A stretch of DNA of 64,000 bases from Rhodothermia bacterium (GCA_017303715.1 JAFLBZ010000020.1:1-64000); one strand, 5' to 3'. Counted from the first letter of the stretch, positions 1 through 9,850 are shown. The notes: generated from the sequence alone by a model not told the origin. Numbers and translations: made by a program.

Positions 1-84
1 GACTGCTGAAATGATACTGGAAATTTGTGCAGGATTATGCAATTTAAAGCTCAAAAATTCAAAACATGAATTTTGCACCCAAAC

Positions 85-261
85 TTAATTCCTTCTAAAC
101 TCAATAAAAACAAGCGCAACAAGTCTAATATTAATACCCGGCGGATAATACAAACCATATCCAACCTTTAAATGGTTTTTAGATGTCTGAGCCAAGCTTA
201 TACTCCCTAAAAAGAAGTAGATTATTAAAGCCCAATGCCATAACCAATGCCTAATTCCCAT
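85..261 (-). CDS. Possible small secreted protein, 58 aa
   Basis: This short reading frame starts at an ATG inside the last codons of the upstream gene (which ends at 225) and stops at 85-87. Its first 24 residues look like a signal peptide: a hydrophobic core LIIYFFLGSISLA followed by Q at a plausible cleavage site. The mature part (TSKNHLKVGYGLYYPPG, then NIRLVALVFIEF) resembles two strands of an outer-membrane barrel. The overlapping start suggests translational coupling with the preceding gene. It could also be the truncated start of a longer barrel protein. I know of no family match. Confidence is low because the frame is short. Confidence 0.35.
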   Translation of the reverse strand: MGIRHWLWHWALIIYFFLGSISLAQTSKNHLKVGYGLYYPPGINIRLVALVFIEFRRN

Positions 262-758
262 ATCTCTGTACCTTTATTATAGTATTTTGGTCCCGTCCAG
301 ATTTTGATTTTTCGTGAGGGATTTAATTTAAGCTCTGTTTCTATATTTAACACAATACCCCTATCTTTGCTTGCCTCTGTTTTGTAAATTGATTTATCCT
401 TATTAACATTATCATAATAAAAAATATAACGAGAAACACGATTTCTTATACTTCCACCTGTTACAAAGGAAAATGAAATAATTTTACCTTGAATAGGCTT
501 GAAGGTGAAAAGAAGATCAGCATTTATAGATGAAACTTGTTGTAGGTAACGCTCAAGTGAGTACGTTTGCATAAAACCCAATTTGAGGTTTGTACCAAAT
601 GTTTTAGTCATTTGAACGTTTAGTTCATTTGCTAAAACCAGCGATGATAAATCCCCCTCACCTAATCTTCCATATGCAATCGTAGGGTAAAGCGTAAGTT
701 TTTGGGCTGAGACAGAAGAAGTCACTAGCAGAATACATATTGTTAAATATCTAGTCAT
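225..758 (-). CDS. Small secreted beta-barrel-like protein (177 aa), function unknown
   Basis: I chose the ATG at 758 because it begins a clean signal peptide (MTRYLTICILLVTSSVSAQ). An upstream in-frame ATG at 848 would place 30 polar residues before it. The mature chain has alternating polar and hydrophobic strands (for example TFGTNLKLGFMQTYS, IISFSFVTGGS, and a final WELGIGYGIGL), as expected for a small outer-membrane beta-barrel or a conjugal-transfer-like outer-membrane protein. No catalytic motif is visible. It lies in an A+T-rich stretch together with a broken gene end just upstream, so the block may be acquired or decaying DNA. Confidence 0.6.
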   Translation of the reverse strand: MTRYLTICILLVTSSVSAQKLTLYPTIAYGRLGEGDLSSLVLANELNVQMTKTFGTNLKLGFMQTYSLERYLQQVSSINADLLFTFKPIQGKIISFSFVTGGSIRNRVSRYIFYYDNVNKDKSIYKTEASKDRGIVLNIETELKLNPSRKIKIWTGPKYYNKGTEIWELGIGYGIGL

Positions 759-792
759 ATTAGTGTAGATAAAAGACCGTGATAAAATATCA

Positions 793-828
793 CTTGGGAA
801 CATATATTCTAATAAACATGTTCCCAAG
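793..828. repeat. Inverted repeat, 11-bp arms with 14-bp loop
   Basis: Perfect arms CTTGGGAACAT (793-803) and ATGTTCCCAAG (818-828) can form a stable hairpin. It lies 21 bases downstream of the broken gene end at 849 and about 35 bases upstream of the start at 758. It may be a terminator for the former, although only a weak T-rich tract follows, or an operator for the latter. The half-sites TTGGGAAC/GTTCCCAA resemble those of the LacI operators near 26980 but are set much further apart. Confidence 0.55.
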
Positions 829-848
829 AATCTAAACTTAAAATCCAC

Positions 849-1082
849 TTAACTGGACCAAGGCATTGTAAATAAGAGGTCTCCTGCACTAAAGACAGGA
901 AAGCCTCCAGATGAAGGTGGGACATTTCTTCCCCCCACATCTCTAAAACCATAATCTTGATTTCTTTCATTTTGATATAAAAACGCTGCTCTCTCCCAAT
1001 CTTGCTGATAAATTACTTCATCAACACCTGGTTCTTTCCAGACAAATCCCCAAACAGCATGTCCTTTTGCATTTACTGTATA
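849..1082 (-). pseudogene. 3' remnant of an unidentified gene
   Basis: A 77-codon open stretch ends in TAA at 849-851 and reads like a genuine protein C-terminus (for example GHAVWGFVWKEPGVDEV and NERNQDYGFRDVGG). It has no start codon: the only in-frame ATG is five codons before the stop, and an in-frame TAA at 1083-1085 interrupts it upstream. The DNA beyond is A+T-rich and non-coding. I infer a gene truncated by deletion or rearrangement. I do not recognise the family. Confidence 0.5.
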
Positions 1083-1925
1083 TTAATTAGGTTAAGTGCT
1101 TTTAAGCTACAACCATATTGGATAACAAGTCAATAGAAAAGCATTATTTTATTTAAAAAATGTATTTTACTTGATTATATTAATTAGTTTATCATCACTA
1201 CACAACCAATACTTACATTTTAGTTTGCCTACCAGCGGCCTTCCCTTGTACGACCAAATGAAGCAAGGTGGCTGAGCCAAGCCGAAGCCATCCTTGCTCC
1301 GGCGAATTTTTCTAAGGATCGCAGTACCAAGCAAGAATGATGGAGAAAAGTTGGGTGTTTTCGCTCAGGGCTAAAGCCCCGTTTGTTGGAGTTTGATCCA
1401 CCTCCGCCCTAAAGCATAGGGATAATGTTTGGGTCTGCCTGTTGTCTCCTCGCTGATGGGTGGCGTTTCCGCACGCTATTATATTAACCCCATGCTTTAG
1501 CTTTTAAGGTTTACCACAACGACCACCACTTTCGGCTTTAGCCATGACCAATCAAGACTTAGCCCCAGCGGGTGGCATCTTCCGACGACGAGTTATAGCT
1601 GGCTGTATGTAGCCGAAAAAAGCCACACTGCCATTCGAGAATGATGGAGGAATCTCGTCATGGTGTAATTTGGTGGAAAAAATCATCTCCCACACCTGCA
1701 CATGAACAATTACAGGATCGTGCGGTGCGCATCAGAAATTTATAATCTTGCCCTTCAGATACGTTTCCAAGACTGACTACGAGGAAATACACAGATATTG
1801 AACAACACGTATTGTTATAAGATAGAGTCGGTCTCTATAATCAGGAATTAGCGCTACAAGCCGACACGTTACAAATGTCGCGAGAAGCGTGGTATCGCTT
1901 ATTTGTGGTCTCGCAAGGGGTTGCT
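1083..1925. other. Non-coding stretch with a composition break and repeat-like sequence
   Basis: No convincing gene is present. Positions 1083-1230 are very A+T-rich and then switch abruptly to mixed composition. Positions 1340-1620 hold short inverted motifs such as GGGCTAAAGCCC and repeated AATGATGGAG words (about 1332 and 1641), the kind of dispersed non-coding repeat common between genes in Bacteroidota. A 38-codon open stretch at 1821-1934 on the plus strand (contains SREAWYRLFVVSQG) has an in-frame stop just before it and overlaps the GH1 3' end. It could be a remnant of mobile DNA or chance. Confidence 0.5.
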
Positions 1926-3257
1926 TTACCGTGAGGTATGGCGGCGGAGGTGATCGCTTATAAAACGTGCGCTTGATTTTGGCGTGCGTTTTTGGGTCTC
2001 GAAGTCCACATGAACGATGCCAAATCGTTTACTATATCCAAAGCCCCATTCAAAGTTATCTAAAAGTGACCAAGCATAATAGCCACAAACATCTGCACCT
2101 TTTTGGATGGCTGTTTCGATGGCGGCAATGTGCTGCTTGAAGTATGCAACACGAAGTGGGTCTGACTGGATTTCCTCTGTTGCTACGGGCGGATCATAGT
2201 AAGCTGCACCGTTTTCAGTGATCCAAATGGGTGGCTTTCTATATCTTTCGGTAACCCAGCGTATGGTATCGCTAAGTGCAGGCGCATACACCTCCCAGCC
2301 CATTTCTGTATAGGGATGGCGAGCGTGAATCACTTTTTTTGTACCGAACAAAGCTTCGGAAGAATCGGCTACAGTTAGGCCACGTGCATAGAAATTTATC
2401 CCCAGAAAATCAGGCGTCGTATGGATGAACTTCATGTCCTCGGCATTCGGTTCTTGCCAAGCATGGCCATAAAATGCTTTAATTTCGTCGGGAAATGCCC
2501 CTAAATATACCGGATCCAAATACTGCCTATTCATGTAGGCATCCATTTTTTTGGCGGCTTCGAGGTCTTCTGGTCGGGATGTAGCCGGAACTTTTGGCTC
2601 TAAGTTTACAACCAAGCCAATTTGGTGATAGCAGCAGGATCGGTACAATTGAATCGCTTTCCCACTGGCACGCAATAAGTTTTGCACAACCTTTGTCGTT
2701 TCATATTTGTTTCGATGTCCGGGAGCATGGTTGCCCACCAGATACCCTTCGTGTGCCACCACCCACGGCTCATTTAAGGTTGACCAAAGTGGGACTCGGT
2801 CTCCCAAAGCCTTAAACATCACTTCGGCGTAGTCACAAAACCAATCTGCTACATCGGCATTTACCCAACCACCGCGTTCATCTAATGCTTGTGGGAGATC
2901 CCAATGATATAGCGTAATATTCGGTATAATGCCTCGTTCTAATAAGCCATCGGTGAGTTTGCGATAGAAGTCCAAGCCTTTTTGGTTCACCGCACCGACG
3001 CCATTGGGCAAGACACGGCTCCAAGCAATGCTAAACCGATAAGATTGGAAGCCGAGCGCTTGGATCAGGTGTAAATCCTCTTCCCAGCGGTGATAATGAT
3101 CACAAGCCACATCTCCATGTTGGTTCTGCCAAATATTTCCGGGCATTCTAGAAAAGGTGTCCCAAATACTAAGTCCCTTGCCATGACCCTCGGCAGCACC
3201 CTCAATCTGATACGCTGAAGTAGCACAACCCCAGACAAATCCTTTCTTATAAACCAC
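1926..3257 (-). CDS. GH1 beta-glucosidase, cytoplasmic
   Basis: This is a glycoside hydrolase family 1 enzyme of typical length (443 aa) with no signal peptide, so it acts in the cytoplasm. The N-terminus FVWGCATSAYQIEG is the classic GH1 start. The acid/base glutamate is E163 in TLNEPW and the nucleophile is E348 in ITENGAA. The late WSLLDNFEW motif lines the substrate site. It is the last gene of the 25-kb block and follows the GH94 phosphorylase by 57 bp. I infer that it hydrolyses sophorose or other short beta-glucosides left after phosphorolysis. GH1 enzymes are often broad, so linkage preference cannot be read from the sequence. Confidence 0.95.
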   Translation of the reverse strand: MVYKKGFVWGCATSAYQIEGAAEGHGKGLSIWDTFSRMPGNIWQNQHGDVACDHYHRWEEDLHLIQALGFQSYRFSIAWSRVLPNGVGAVNQKGLDFYRKLTDGLLERGIIPNITLYHWDLPQALDERGGWVNADVADWFCDYAEVMFKALGDRVPLWSTLNEPWVVAHEGYLVGNHAPGHRNKYETTKVVQNLLRASGKAIQLYRSCCYHQIGLVVNLEPKVPATSRPEDLEAAKKMDAYMNRQYLDPVYLGAFPDEIKAFYGHAWQEPNAEDMKFIHTTPDFLGINFYARGLTVADSSEALFGTKKVIHARHPYTEMGWEVYAPALSDTIRWVTERYRKPPIWITENGAAYYDPPVATEEIQSDPLRVAYFKQHIAAIETAIQKGADVCGYYAWSLLDNFEWGFGYSKRFGIVHVDFETQKRTPKSSARFISDHLRRHTSR

Positions 3258-3314
3258 TGTTATTTTTGCATTTATTGTTATAATGACTTTTTCTTAACCA
3301 CGCATAACCAGAGG

Positions 3315-6300
3315 TTAGACGGCTGTTTTTTTATCCCTAACCGTGTGGGCATTCTCTGGGTGAATGGTCTGGCCATTTTGGGGTAAGTGAGGAGTTTGGA
3401 CTATTTTTCCCATTTGGATGACCACTTGGTGTGTCTGTGCATCCGGCACAATCGGGATATGCGCCGTTGCGCCTATAATGGTACACGGATGCCCATCCAA
3501 TATGGCAGATTGAATTCCCGTTTCCACCTGATCGGGGTTGTTTACGACGATCTCGTAAATGGTTTGGCCATCGTGCCATTGATACTGAACCGCAAAGCCC
3601 GTCCAATGCATCGGAATACAGGGTTTAATGGTGAAGAATTTGTTTTCATGAACCCCCACGCCAAGGATAGATTCGAACATCACGCGGTACATCCATCCGG
3701 CAGAGCCTGTGTACCACGTCCAGCCTCCACGTCCAACATGGGGTGCAACGCCATAAACATCCGCCGCAACGACATAAGGTTCTGTTTGGTAACGTGCAAC
3801 TTTTTCGGGTGTATTGGTATGCGAGACAGGGCTGATCATGCGAAGCAAACGGGTGGCTAAAGTGCCCTTTCCGGCTTCTGCCAGTGCTTTTACAGCCCAC
3901 AATGCCGCATGGGTATATTGTCCACCATTTTCTCGGACGCCGGGTAGATAGCCTTTGATGTATCCCGGATCGTGGGGTGTTTGGTCAAATGCAGGCGTCA
4001 AAAGCCGGATAATGCCTTCGTTTTCGGCCACCAAATGCGTCATCATCGCCTCTAACGATGATTCTGCGCGGTCTTTCGGTGCGGCACCAGAAATCACCGA
4101 CCATGCTTGAGCGATGGTATCTATTTGGCACTCGTCATTTTCGGTAGCGCCAAGCGGTGAGCCGTTGTCGTAATAGGCACGGCGATACCAAGCCCCGTCC
4201 CATCCAGCAGTATTCAGGGCGTTATGTAGATTTTTCTGATAATTTCTGTACCGTTCTACCCTTTTGTAATCTTGTCGTTTTTCAGCAATCAAAATCCAGT
4301 CGGATAAGATGTGGTACAAGAAAAAGCCCAGCCATACGCTTTCGCCTTTTCCAAGTCTGCCCACACGGTTCATACCATCGTTCCAATCCCCAGTCCCCAT
4401 AAGCGGCAAGCCATGATCGCCACTCGTCAACGACCGATCAATCGTTATGGCGGCATGTTCATATAAACTTGCTTTTTTTGTACTATCTTCAGCAAAAACA
4501 AAGACCTCATCTTCGCCTTGTTTCAAATGTGGAGCAGTCTTAAATCCAACGACTTCATCCAATAGCCCCCAGTCGCCGCTACTGTTCACATAAAAAGCGG
4601 TTAAATAGGGCAACCAGAGTAAATCGTCCGAAAATCGTGTTCGGATGCCCTTCGAGAGCGGAGGATGCCACCAATGTAAGACATCACCTTCTTCAAATTG
4701 ATGGGCTGCGTGAAGCAATATTTGGGTTCGGGTTCGTTCTGGCGTGTGATAAAACATTCCGCCCGTGTCTTGCAGTTGATCCCGATAGCCAAAAGCACCG
4801 CCAGACTGATAGAAAGCCGAGCGTCCCATAATGCGGCAACTTAGGTTTTGATAGATCAACCAACCATTACCCATGAGGTTAAGTGCGGGGTCTGGGGTTT
4901 TGATTTGGATTTTGGCTGTCAACACTTCCCAAAATGCTCTCACTTCATCGAGTGAACGTTTGCAGTTCATCGAGAGTGCGTAGTGTGTCATTAATTGATG
5001 GGCGTGCTGTATATTTTCGCCTTGGCCAAACAAGACATAGAACGTGATTTCTTCGCCCGGCTGGAGTTCGATGTGCGTTTCTAAGGCCAAACAAGGATCT
5101 GTTTCTTCCCTTTGCTCAATCTGGTTACCCAAAGATGCTGCGCACAGACCCAGAGGCACATCCATTGTACCGTATCGCCCCAAAAAAGCGGTACGGTCGG
5201 TTGTGACAGAAGCACTTTTGGCTCCAGCAAGGTGCAAAAACGTGCGTCGTTCTGAAAACTCTGCATTTTCTGGATTCTCGGCCCATAGCCCCCCATTTTC
5301 GGAGCCGCCAGTACGGATATGCGGAACTGTTTTATGACGATAAGGCCCCATCACCAATTCATGATAGGCATAAAACGCTAAGGATTTAACTGTTTGACTA
5401 CGGTTTCGCAGGCTAATTTTGGTGATTTTGAGGGGATCGGACTTAGGGACAAAAATGGTGACATCCTGCGCTATCTCATGCTGAACAGATGAAAAGGTGG
5501 AATACCCAAATCCATGTTCTACACGGAAGGCTGCATTTGTTGTGGAAAGACCCGGCAGGGGCGAAAAAAGGTGACCATTGTTTCGATCTTTCAAGTAAAG
5601 GGCTTCCCCAAAAGGATCGGATACGGGATCATTTGACCACGGGGTGAGGCGGTTTTCTCGGCTGTTTGCGCTCCACGAATAACACGCCCCGCTTTCGCTG
5701 ATGATTACGCCGTGCTGGTCGTTCGAGATCACATTAACCCACGGCAATGGCGGTTTATGTCCTGCATGGGTGTGAAGGATGTATTTTTTCCCGTCCTCCG
5801 AGAAACCACCATATCCATTAAATTCCGACAAATATTCCTTGTGTTGCAAGGATTCGTACTCGGTTGTTACGTCTTTAGGTGCTGTGTTTATGACACTGTT
5901 TTTATTGGACTTTAACTGAAACACCGCGATCATTTCTAACTCGTCTTTAGAGAACAAAGCCGGTTCCTTAGCGGTTTTTTTTGGAATGGATTCTGCCATC
6001 CATTTGTTTAAGGTTTCTAAATTCGTCGCAAAAGCCAATGCAACATGAAGGGTAACGGATTCGCCCGCACCGAGTTTGAGGTTTTTCTGGAGGCTAAATA
6101 CCGCATCTAACACATTTCCAGTTGTGCAAGACAAAGCTTGTCCGAGTGCAAGTGGATTTTCGAGCGTTCTGCCTCTACCGACAAACCGCATCCGGTCGCT
6201 TTCCCACGCATCCGGTCGCTGCTCAAAGATCCAATGCGCCATGTAGCCGGGGTCATCACTCGGACTTCTGAGCCGTCTGTTGGCCAAAAGTGCGCCGCGT

Positions 6301-6785
6301 GCAGTGTCCCATTCCGTTTGTACAAAAAGTTTAGAGAAGGCGGGATGTCCCACGTCCCCCATTCTGGTGTTCAAAACCACTTCCGCGTAACTGGTAAGCC
6401 GGAGTGAACGCGGGGTATTGGTCTGGTTGGTTAGGGTAATGCGCCGGATTTCCACGTCCGAAGTTTCCGAAACAAAGACCTCCATAACGGACGCAATCCC
6501 ATTTTCAGTACGGGAAAACCGCACCATCCCGCCTTCCGCTACAACCTCATAGTGTTCTGGTGTGGTGCGCAAAGGTTGAAATCCCAACGACCAAGCGTCT
6601 TGGGAAGCCATGTCCTGAAGGTAGAAAAAATACCCCTCTGCATCGCGCGTGGGGTCTGGATACCAGCGTGTAAGTGCCAGCGACTTGTGTGAGGTGAAAC
6701 CACCACCGGATGAAGACAGAAATACAGAAAGTTGTCCGTTGGAACAAGTAAACGTATCAAACGGAAAGCGTAGGTTCGTTTCCAA
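3315..6785 (-). CDS. GH94 phosphorylase, likely 1,2-beta-oligoglucan phosphorylase
   Basis: This is a large (1156 aa) GH94 protein without a signal peptide. The N-terminal half has the RITLTNQTNTPRSLRLTSYAE and HPAFSKLFVQTE segments, which are typical of the GH94 part of cyclic beta-1,2-glucan synthases and of 1,2-beta-oligoglucan phosphorylases (about 1100 aa), rather than of the shorter cellobiose phosphorylases (about 800 aa). The catalytic (alpha/alpha)6 barrel begins near residue 630. It contains GYRDQLQD (666-673) and the general-acid motif GDWNDGMNRVG (799-809, D800/D803). The reaction would be reversible phosphorolysis of sophoro-oligosaccharides to glucose 1-phosphate. Two GH144-type proteins in the same block support this substrate. 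Cellodextrin-type activity cannot be fully excluded. Confidence 0.88.
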   Translation of the reverse strand: METNLRFPFDTFTCSNGQLSVFLSSSGGGFTSHKSLALTRWYPDPTRDAEGYFFYLQDMASQDAWSLGFQPLRTTPEHYEVVAEGGMVRFSRTENGIASVMEVFVSETSDVEIRRITLTNQTNTPRSLRLTSYAEVVLNTRMGDVGHPAFSKLFVQTEWDTARGALLANRRLRSPSDDPGYMAHWIFEQRPDAWESDRMRFVGRGRTLENPLALGQALSCTTGNVLDAVFSLQKNLKLGAGESVTLHVALAFATNLETLNKWMAESIPKKTAKEPALFSKDELEMIAVFQLKSNKNSVINTAPKDVTTEYESLQHKEYLSEFNGYGGFSEDGKKYILHTHAGHKPPLPWVNVISNDQHGVIISESGACYSWSANSRENRLTPWSNDPVSDPFGEALYLKDRNNGHLFSPLPGLSTTNAAFRVEHGFGYSTFSSVQHEIAQDVTIFVPKSDPLKITKISLRNRSQTVKSLAFYAYHELVMGPYRHKTVPHIRTGGSENGGLWAENPENAEFSERRTFLHLAGAKSASVTTDRTAFLGRYGTMDVPLGLCAASLGNQIEQREETDPCLALETHIELQPGEEITFYVLFGQGENIQHAHQLMTHYALSMNCKRSLDEVRAFWEVLTAKIQIKTPDPALNLMGNGWLIYQNLSCRIMGRSAFYQSGGAFGYRDQLQDTGGMFYHTPERTRTQILLHAAHQFEEGDVLHWWHPPLSKGIRTRFSDDLLWLPYLTAFYVNSSGDWGLLDEVVGFKTAPHLKQGEDEVFVFAEDSTKKASLYEHAAITIDRSLTSGDHGLPLMGTGDWNDGMNRVGRLGKGESVWLGFFLYHILSDWILIAEKRQDYKRVERYRNYQKNLHNALNTAGWDGAWYRRAYYDNGSPLGATENDECQIDTIAQAWSVISGAAPKDRAESSLEAMMTHLVAENEGIIRLLTPAFDQTPHDPGYIKGYLPGVRENGGQYTHAALWAVKALAEAGKGTLATRLLRMISPVSHTNTPEKVARYQTEPYVVAADVYGVAPHVGRGGWTWYTGSAGWMYRVMFESILGVGVHENKFFTIKPCIPMHWTGFAVQYQWHDGQTIYEIVVNNPDQVETGIQSAILDGHPCTIIGATAHIPIVPDAQTHQVVIQMGKIVQTPHLPQNGQTIHPENAHTVRDKKTAV

Positions 6786-6808
6786 AATAATGCAGGTTAC
6801 GGTTAAGG

Positions 6809-9800
6809 TTATTGGCGAATGACGACGGTTGCGGGTAAGGCATAAACTTTAATCTGGTGCGTATTTTCCACCAAACGTTTGCCGTTCACCCAAACTTCTC
6901 GAATGGGTTTAGGGTCGGGGATATGGATTTCCAAGCCGCCTTTGGGGATATTTAGGTTACCAGAAAGACGGAAAGTGGTGGTATTCTTTCGTGTGGATGC
7001 CGTAAAACTCAAGGCTCCCCACCACGTTCCAAGATTTTTGATGGCTACCCCGCTTCCCTTTTTAAGCCATGCGGGTAAAAGTCCCGCCCCAACCACCAAA
7101 GTTTCGTCATCTTCCCGCTCATAAGCGAAAAAGGATAAACTCGCACGGATAAAGTCTGATCCGACCCAAGTATGGGGCATATCGCCGATAAATTTCGGGG
7201 TTTTCGGATCATGCCAGATCACCTCGGCCCAATGTCGCCACACTGATGGGCGTTGATGGCTGAAGAAGAAGTGGCTCATGGCGTGGGCGCGGTCTTTCCA
7301 ACCAAGGCGAAGGAGAGCGCCGACGGTACGCCATTCGTAAGGTGTATAGTTTTCCCATGGTTTTGCACCAGATTTGCGGTTTTCAGCAAACTGCCAATAG
7401 CGTTCAAAGGTTTTTTCGAGCGCACCATTGGGAAAACGGGCCATCTCCTCGGCTGGGGTAATGCCGACAGTTGTGGAGGTGGGGTCAAAATCACCCAATT
7501 CAACACATCCGGGCAGGTAGTCTATTTGGTGAAGTGCCATTGTAGCACGGATTGCCGCATGAACATCTTGAGTAAAAACTTCCCTAAATTGGGTAAAAGT
7601 CGCTGCTGTTTGCTGTTCTCCGAGGGCTTCGGCCAAATAAACCGCATCTTTATAGCCACGAATGGCGAAAAAATAGTCCCAGAACGAATGGCGCGGATGA
7701 TCGGAATATCCTTCGTGGCTGATGGATTCGGGCAGGAGACCAAAGTACGGTTTCTTTTCAGCGGTCTGGTATTCTGGTGTCCGCCGTTGGTGCCGCAATT
7801 CCTCCATATAGCTTACGGCCAATTTCACCTTGGGCCAGACCTTTCGTAGCGTCTCAAGATCGTGTGTAAACCTGAAATATTCCGCAACGAGATAAATAAA
7901 TTGGCCATGACTATCGTTTTCCGGAACCGGATCTGCACCTCGCGCATCCACACAGCAAGGTACTTTCCCATTGTCAAAGAGATAGTTTGCATACCACAAA
8001 AGATAATCACGTACTGTATCGGCGTGTCCCAGGCGCAACAAAGCCGCCGAAGTCAGCGATCCATCCCGTATCCAACTCCGTTCATAACTACGCGAACCGG
8101 GTTGTATGGCATTTTGATCTTGGTTGACCAAAATATACCCAAGGTTTGCCTTAATTGACTGGGTTAGGGCTTCTTCTCCCGGAACCACAAGGTCAAAGCG
8201 CTCCGTTAAGTTTTGCCATTCAGCACGAGCTTGTTCAAGTGTGCCTTTTTGGTTTCCGTAGAACAAGGTCACGGTTTTGGACTGGCCAGCTTCCAATCGG
8301 AATCTAAAGCGCATGGCACCGGATGCAAAGCCGAGAGAATCGGTTGTGGTTTGGGTAATTGGATAAGTTCTATTTGCCATTTGGGTCATCAAATCACCTT
8401 CTTCTATACGTGTTGTCCACACCTGATCAGGCATAGGTTGCGTGGAGAAAACGTTTTGGTTTACTGCAAAGGGTTTGACCAAAGAAAGGGTCTTGATAGG
8501 TGCAAAACCACCGGGGGTATTCAAGAATTGAGATGTTGGATTAACCTGAAAAGGGCGAAGCGCAAGGAATAGATGGCCATTTTTTCGTGTTTTCCCTTGA
8601 TTTTGCAGGTGATACCGCACGGCAAAGCCCCCATTTACTGCCCAAGCCGTGATTTTCAGCACTACGGCTCCCATTTTTCGGGTGACATTAGGAATGGGCA
8701 AATAGCCTTTTTCGAGGGAAGGTTCGTGTGTGGCCTCTGCCCATGTCCAAAGTTTGTTGTCCATCCAGACGAAGGGTTCAAAGGTAGGGCCACCTTTTTC
8801 CAATTCCACCGCACCATGTTCCCCCATTAGACCTTCGTTGGCGTGGTGCGGCGTGCCAAAAACCGTCCAATAGGTGAGTTCTTTGGAGAGATATTGTGGG
8901 TAATGTCCTTTGGGCGCAGCGGCTGCAAGATGCTCAAAAAATGCAGAAGGCGAGGACGAGAATGTAAGCGGCTCTATTTGAAGTTGCGACAAGGCACATT
9001 CGGACAAACAGGTTAGGCGTAAAAAACGGGCTTCTGTTTCGGGCAGATACAAGGCGTCGTAGCCGCCATCGCCCTTTTGGATGTCTATTTGTTTCTGCCA
9101 ATATTGCCCATCATCGGAAGTCATTATATGGTATTGTTGTCCACCTTTTTTCCAGTTAAGGGTTATCCCGCCAAATTCCCGGAACCGTTCAAAATCCATG
9201 GTAAGTGATTGTGGTTTGGAAGGATCGGGTTCCCAAACGCTGGCTTGGCTTAGCAGACCATTTACTTTTCCAGAAGTCGTTGTTATTACAGGTATTTGTG
9301 TATAAGGTATATCGGGCGGCCTCGGCTGAATTCGGATGTCATCCAACCAAATGGTTCCCTTCCCTCCTTTCTCGGCAACGATGGTAAACTCAAAAGCAGT
9401 TAGTTTTTCCAAAGGCCGTTTGGGTTCTGGCCCCCAAGCAAAACTGATTTTCCGGCGCTTAATGCGTTGTTCAGTCCATTTCTGAGGCATTTTAAACGAG
9501 GGTTGAACAAGCCACCAGATATTGCCTTCTTGTTGGAGTTTAATTTCTAACTTATTTACGGGCGACTCGCCGCGCAATCGGTAGTTCAGTACAAAATTTT
9601 CCGGTAAAGCCACCAGAACGGGCTTTACAGCCGCTGCCCAGCCGCCTTTGCCATTAAAATTATAGTCTAAACGGATGGCGGGGCCATTCTCCCCTTGTTC
9701 TTGGGAAATCTTCAAATCCACGCCCTCGGTTGGGGAAGATTGCCATTTATCGGCCTGTGAACCGTCTTCTACGATTAGCACATCCGATTGTGCGAACACA

Positions 9801-9850
9801 TAAGGGCTTAAAACAAACCCCATCAAGCACCATAAAGCCTTTATTTTCAT
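6809..9850 (-). CDS. Secreted (alpha/alpha)6-barrel glycosidase-like protein with N-terminal binding domains
   Basis: The protein has 1013 aa and a signal peptide at 1-20. Residues about 25-175 form a carbohydrate-binding-like beta-sandwich ending in GTIWLDDIRI. Residues about 190-295 look like an F5/8 (discoidin) domain. Then comes a beta-rich linker region, and residues about 555-910 form a helical barrel with RSWIRDG (591-597), ENDSHGQF (644-651) and ESISHEGYSDHPRHSFWD (708-725). The WIRDG and acidic motifs resemble GH15/GH63-type barrels, but I cannot place it in a numbered family. No lipobox is seen, so it is probably periplasmic. It starts with an ATGA overlap with the permease gene upstream and is followed by the GH94 gene after 23 bp. 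Its substrate is therefore probably a beta-1,2-gluco-oligosaccharide or a decorated form. Confidence 0.75.
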   Translation of the reverse strand: MKIKALWCLMGFVLSPYVFAQSDVLIVEDGSQADKWQSSPTEGVDLKISQEQGENGPAIRLDYNFNGKGGWAAAVKPVLVALPENFVLNYRLRGESPVNKLEIKLQQEGNIWWLVQPSFKMPQKWTEQRIKRRKISFAWGPEPKRPLEKLTAFEFTIVAEKGGKGTIWLDDIRIQPRPPDIPYTQIPVITTTSGKVNGLLSQASVWEPDPSKPQSLTMDFERFREFGGITLNWKKGGQQYHIMTSDDGQYWQKQIDIQKGDGGYDALYLPETEARFLRLTCLSECALSQLQIEPLTFSSSPSAFFEHLAAAAPKGHYPQYLSKELTYWTVFGTPHHANEGLMGEHGAVELEKGGPTFEPFVWMDNKLWTWAEATHEPSLEKGYLPIPNVTRKMGAVVLKITAWAVNGGFAVRYHLQNQGKTRKNGHLFLALRPFQVNPTSQFLNTPGGFAPIKTLSLVKPFAVNQNVFSTQPMPDQVWTTRIEEGDLMTQMANRTYPITQTTTDSLGFASGAMRFRFRLEAGQSKTVTLFYGNQKGTLEQARAEWQNLTERFDLVVPGEEALTQSIKANLGYILVNQDQNAIQPGSRSYERSWIRDGSLTSAALLRLGHADTVRDYLLWYANYLFDNGKVPCCVDARGADPVPENDSHGQFIYLVAEYFRFTHDLETLRKVWPKVKLAVSYMEELRHQRRTPEYQTAEKKPYFGLLPESISHEGYSDHPRHSFWDYFFAIRGYKDAVYLAEALGEQQTAATFTQFREVFTQDVHAAIRATMALHQIDYLPGCVELGDFDPTSTTVGITPAEEMARFPNGALEKTFERYWQFAENRKSGAKPWENYTPYEWRTVGALLRLGWKDRAHAMSHFFFSHQRPSVWRHWAEVIWHDPKTPKFIGDMPHTWVGSDFIRASLSFFAYEREDDETLVVGAGLLPAWLKKGSGVAIKNLGTWWGALSFTASTRKNTTTFRLSGNLNIPKGGLEIHIPDPKPIREVWVNGKRLVENTHQIKVYALPATVVIRQ

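Noticed and set aside
1821-1934. 38-codon open stretch on the plus strand containing SREAWYRLFVVSQG
   Set aside because: No good start except a late ATG, an in-frame stop precedes it, and I cannot match it to a transposase or any family; kept only as a remark in the intergenic entry.
6188-6216. 14-bp direct repeat CGCATCCGGTCGCT inside the GH94 gene
   Set aside because: It falls in coding sequence where both copies encode similar residues; most likely chance or codon reuse.
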